Source of the DNA: Bacteroidales bacterium | GTDB lineage: Bacteria > Bacteroidota > Bacteroidia > Bacteroidales > Muribaculaceae | Assembly (NCBI GenBank): GCA_900755985.1 | Contig: CAAEIL010000246.1 | Coordinates: 1 to 7,076 of the forward strand | Length of the DNA: 7,076 nucleotides | Direction: 5' to 3' | In this document: positions 4,995-7,076 of the stretch, one piece after another | How positions within the stretch are numbered: the first letter of the stretch is position 1 | Layout of the letters: each line of letters starts with the position of its first letter | Notes under the pieces: generated by a model | The model's input: only the letters and a program-made list of their open reading frames with translations | Databases searched by the model: none | What the model was told of the DNA's origin: nothing | Translations under genes and position numbers: made by a program

Positions 4995-5954
4995 ATGGCA
5001 GGTAAATTTACATTCACTCTCAAGGAGTATCAGGAAGCCGCCGTGAAGTATCGCGCCGACCTCCTTATGCTCCCCATTATCGGTATCGGCGACACGCTCC
5101 AGTACATGACTGGCCGCCCCGGCATCCGATACAAGGAGCGCGTCGGCAACCTTACAGGCGACGCCCAGTTCGCTCCCTACAACCCCCAACGTACCGTGGA
5201 CTACAACCTCGGCATCGAGTTCCGAGACCTCGAAACTTATTTTGGCTCCGTTGTCGCCAATTTTGAGCCTAACTCGGCCATCTCGACCATTTTAGGCACT
5301 GGTGCCACAAAGGGCGACGGTCAGATGACAACTCCGACCGCCCGCCACGTCCTCGCACGTATCGCCAAGAACCTCTCCGAACATCTGAACGATGCTGTCT
5401 GGAACGGTGTGCGCAACGCCGCCGGTGATACCACCGCCGACCTGTTCGACGGCTTCGACACAATTACCGAAAAGGAAATCGCAGCCGGAACCATCGCCGC
5501 CGAGGAGGGCAACTATATGAAGTTCACCGACGCGATCACTCCGGCCAACGCCGTTGACATCGCCAAAGAAATCCTCTTTTCGCTCGACCCGCGCCTCCGC
5601 AGCCAGGACCTGCTTCTCTACTGCTCGCAGGACTTCGTCGACAAGTACAACGAAGGCTACCTGCTCACCCACGGCGGCATACCGTACAACACGCAGTACG
5701 GACAGGGTGCCGTCGAGGGCAGCAACGGCAAGCTCAAGTTCTGCCCCCTCTACAACAAGGCCGGCTCGAAGTTCATGCACGTAACCACCAAGAGCAATAT
5801 GCTCGTCGGCTACGACCAGATGGGCGACGTGGAAAACGTCATGGTGAAGGAGTATGCTCCCTTCATACTGTCGTACATCGCCACTATGTTCTTCGGCGTC
5901 CAGTTCGAGACTATCGACAAGCGCCGTTTCAAAACCATTGAAATCACCGTGTAA
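4995..5954 (+). CDS. Major capsid protein, HK97 fold
   Basis: This 319-residue protein directly after the prohead protease is the expected position of the major head subunit. The pattern fits the HK97 fold: a short helical N-terminus (LKEYQEAAVKYRADL), an extended loop-like region rich in Gly and aromatic residues (about 30-75), a long spine helix (TARHVLARIAKNLSEHLNDAVWNG, about 115-138), LFDGFDTIT (150-158), and a C-terminal region ending MLVGYDQMGDVENVMVKEY then AMP-like strands to KRRFKTIEITV, typical of Bacteroidales prophage capsids. There is no long N-terminal delta domain, in agreement with a separate scaffold in the preceding gene. It starts at ATG 4995 with no Shine-Dalgarno, and is followed after 11 bases by the next gene, so the head genes form one transcription unit. 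Confidence 0.82.
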   Translation: MAGKFTFTLKEYQEAAVKYRADLLMLPIIGIGDTLQYMTGRPGIRYKERVGNLTGDAQFAPYNPQRTVDYNLGIEFRDLETYFGSVVANFEPNSAISTILGTGATKGDGQMTTPTARHVLARIAKNLSEHLNDAVWNGVRNAAGDTTADLFDGFDTITEKEIAAGTIAAEEGNYMKFTDAITPANAVDIAKEILFSLDPRLRSQDLLLYCSQDFVDKYNEGYLLTHGGIPYNTQYGQGAVEGSNGKLKFCPLYNKAGSKFMHVTTKSNMLVGYDQMGDVENVMVKEYAPFILSYIATMFFGVQFETIDKRRFKTIEITV

Positions 5955-5965
5955 TCACGCTCGCT

Positions 5966-6547
5966 ATGGCTACAAAGTGTACCTCAATTCAGAAATCTCT
6001 CGGGTGGTGCCAGGGCACCCCCGAGCTTCCCGGCGTGAAGCGCCGCATCTACTATCTCGCCAAGAGCGAGATTGTGGCCTTCCCGCAGCTGCCCCGTGAC
6101 GAACTGGGCCGCGCAACTTCGGCTATCCTCGCCGGTTCGTTCACGCTTGCCGCCGATGCCAAGTGGAAATACATCGACATCCTCCCCGACAAGTCGCAGC
6201 TGACGTCCGAGGCTCAGGGCGAGCTGACCTCGCATACGCAGCTCAACAAACTCACTGCCGTTCATCCCGGCGTCGGCCCGGACGCTTCCGCTGCCGCCGC
6301 CTACATCAACAACACCGACAGCGTGTTTGTCGTGGAGGACATGAAAGGCAACTTCCGCGTCCTCGGCAACGACAAGTGGAGCACTAAGGCCACTGTCGCA
6401 CAGGACCTCGGTCAGGGCGCCACCGGCACGACCTCGACCACGATCAACGTCGAGGCTACCGACGAAGTGCCCGCGCCCTTCTATGTCGGTACGCTCGAAA
6501 CCGAGGACGGCGATGTTGACTGCTCCACTACCGGCACAGCCAAGTAA
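5966..6547 (+). CDS. Phage structural protein, tail-tube-like or head-associated, function uncertain
   Basis: The 193-residue protein begins MATKCTSIQKSLGWCQGTPE. It is predicted to be rich in beta strands with many Thr, Gly and Ala residues, and has a conserved-looking phrase ATDEVPAPFYVGTLETEDGD near the end. Proteins of this size and style follow the capsid gene in Bacteroidales prophages and are usually annotated as hypothetical. The beta-rich composition suits a tail-tube or capsid decoration protein, but neither is shown by a motif I can name. No signal peptide or membrane helix is present. The gene is 11 bases after the capsid stop and 18 bases before the next ATG, so it is co-transcribed with them. 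Confidence 0.65.
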   Translation: MATKCTSIQKSLGWCQGTPELPGVKRRIYYLAKSEIVAFPQLPRDELGRATSAILAGSFTLAADAKWKYIDILPDKSQLTSEAQGELTSHTQLNKLTAVHPGVGPDASAAAAYINNTDSVFVVEDMKGNFRVLGNDKWSTKATVAQDLGQGATGTTSTTINVEATDEVPAPFYVGTLETEDGDVDCSTTGTAK

Positions 6548-6565
6548 GCCTAAGCGCTGCAAGTT

Positions 6566-7076
6566 ATGGATAACAGAGCCGTCAGGAAAGGGGCTATCGC
6601 GTTGGACGAGGTGTTGAACGACATCGAAGTGCCTTCGCTCGACGTTCCCGACCTTGACGGCTCTTTTGTCGCTCCACAAGTCAAAGACTTGTTCGCTCCT
6701 CAAAAGCGGGCCGCGTGGAAAGATGTGCAACAGGCAGAGGCCCGTTGCGACTTCGCTCCGAACAAAGTTCGCATCTCTTTCCGCAATCCGCAGTTCGGCA
6801 TTATTTCCTTATGGACTAAGTCAGTCTATGGCAGAACCTTGACTGAAATAAAGGCCGACCCGGATATGGTTGACTTCTTCGCTGGCAACGTCGCAAAGCT
6901 CGTTGAACAGATGCTCGGCCACTCATTGAGTTATGGCGACTGGTGCATCGTTACCTCGCCCAAACGCCGACATAAGGAGCGCAACTTTGCCTCGCTAATC
7001 TCGGCTCGTTTAAGCGCTCTGCTCGGCATACCCTTCTACGAGGATATTGCCGAGTGCCACTCGAAGCATCCTTTCG
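6566..7076 (+). CDS. Protein with ComF/phosphoribosyltransferase-like motif, partial at window end
   Basis: From ATG 6566 the frame (GAT AAC AGA GCC GTC) is open to the end of the window, giving 170 residues without a stop. The N-terminal part (MDNRAVRKGAIALDEVL) is unfamiliar. From about residue 125 it reads GDWCIVTSP then KRRHKERNFASLISARLSAL and LGIPFYEDIAECH. This is close to the ComF/GntX-type phosphoribosyltransferase pattern in which a P-x-R-x(3)-R-x-F-N segment and a following helix precede the PRPP-binding loop. The PRPP loop itself (hydrophobic stretch with D-D-x-x-T-T-G) would lie beyond the window, so catalytic activity cannot be judged. Position in the head operon, 18 bases after the previous stop, is unusual for a nucleotide-metabolism or DNA-uptake protein; it may be a phage protein that has reused the fold. 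GC-rich codons match the upstream genes. Confidence 0.6.
   Translation, partial: MDNRAVRKGAIALDEVLNDIEVPSLDVPDLDGSFVAPQVKDLFAPQKRAAWKDVQQAEARCDFAPNKVRISFRNPQFGIISLWTKSVYGRTLTEIKADPDMVDFFAGNVAKLVEQMLGHSLSYGDWCIVTSPKRRHKERNFASLISARLSALLGIPFYEDIAECHSKHPF

Noticed and set aside
5984..6730. 248-codon minus-strand open frame opposite the head genes
   Set aside because: It overlaps two plausible plus-strand phage genes in a tight operon and is rich in residues expected from antisense of GC-rich codons.
1..7076. CRISPR array, tRNA or rRNA genes
   Set aside because: No regularly spaced direct repeats with spacers, no tRNA-like cloverleaf and no rRNA signature were seen.

Overview
The window looks like a temperate-phage (prophage) segment from a member of the Bacteroidales. 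Evidence: start codons lack strong Shine-Dalgarno sequences; two -7 boxes match the Bacteroides form TAnnTTTG (3877-3884 and 2151-2158, both minus strand); the head proteins resemble Bacteroidales prophage proteins; and a fragment of an IS1634/IS4-type transposase is present. Family names come from recognising motifs by eye, as no database search was possible.

Layout. (1) 1-228: the last 30 codons of an unidentified gene, then about 39 codons resembling the N-terminus of a Bacteroidales phage portal protein. (2) ~231-752: the C-terminal part of a DDE transposase, joined abruptly to the portal fragment. (3) 753-3961: an accessory stretch of mixed base composition. It holds an AT-rich minus-strand gene for an exported protein of unknown function, whose signal peptide lies out of frame across a T7 run; a broken ardA-like gene on the minus strand (1605-2135); an intact GC-rich ardA anti-restriction gene on the plus strand (2329-2985); a stem-loop terminator; and an AT-rich minus-strand gene for a membrane protein with seven DnaJ-type CxxCxGxG zinc-binding repeats (3039-3857). 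(4) 3962-7076: a compact plus-strand head operon: ClpP-like prohead protease with a coiled-coil scaffold-like tail, HK97-fold major capsid protein, a small structural protein, and the start of a protein with a ComF/phosphoribosyltransferase-like motif that runs off the window.

How it fits together. Portal, prohead protease-scaffold and capsid are normally close neighbours in tailed phages. Here about 3.7 kb of IS remnant and cargo separates a portal stub from the protease, and the rest of the portal is absent. The simplest reading is a prophage whose portal region was deleted or replaced by an accessory island, leaving a defective or rearranged element; a chimeric assembly is the main alternative. 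Within the island the two ardA copies sit head to head, one decayed and one intact, which suggests duplication or recombination of anti-restriction cargo. I see no proof of a wholly new system. The most unusual items are the multi-repeat zinc-finger membrane protein, the signal peptide separated by a homopolymer run, the hairpin ending on the protease start codon, and the phosphoribosyltransferase-like protein in the head operon.
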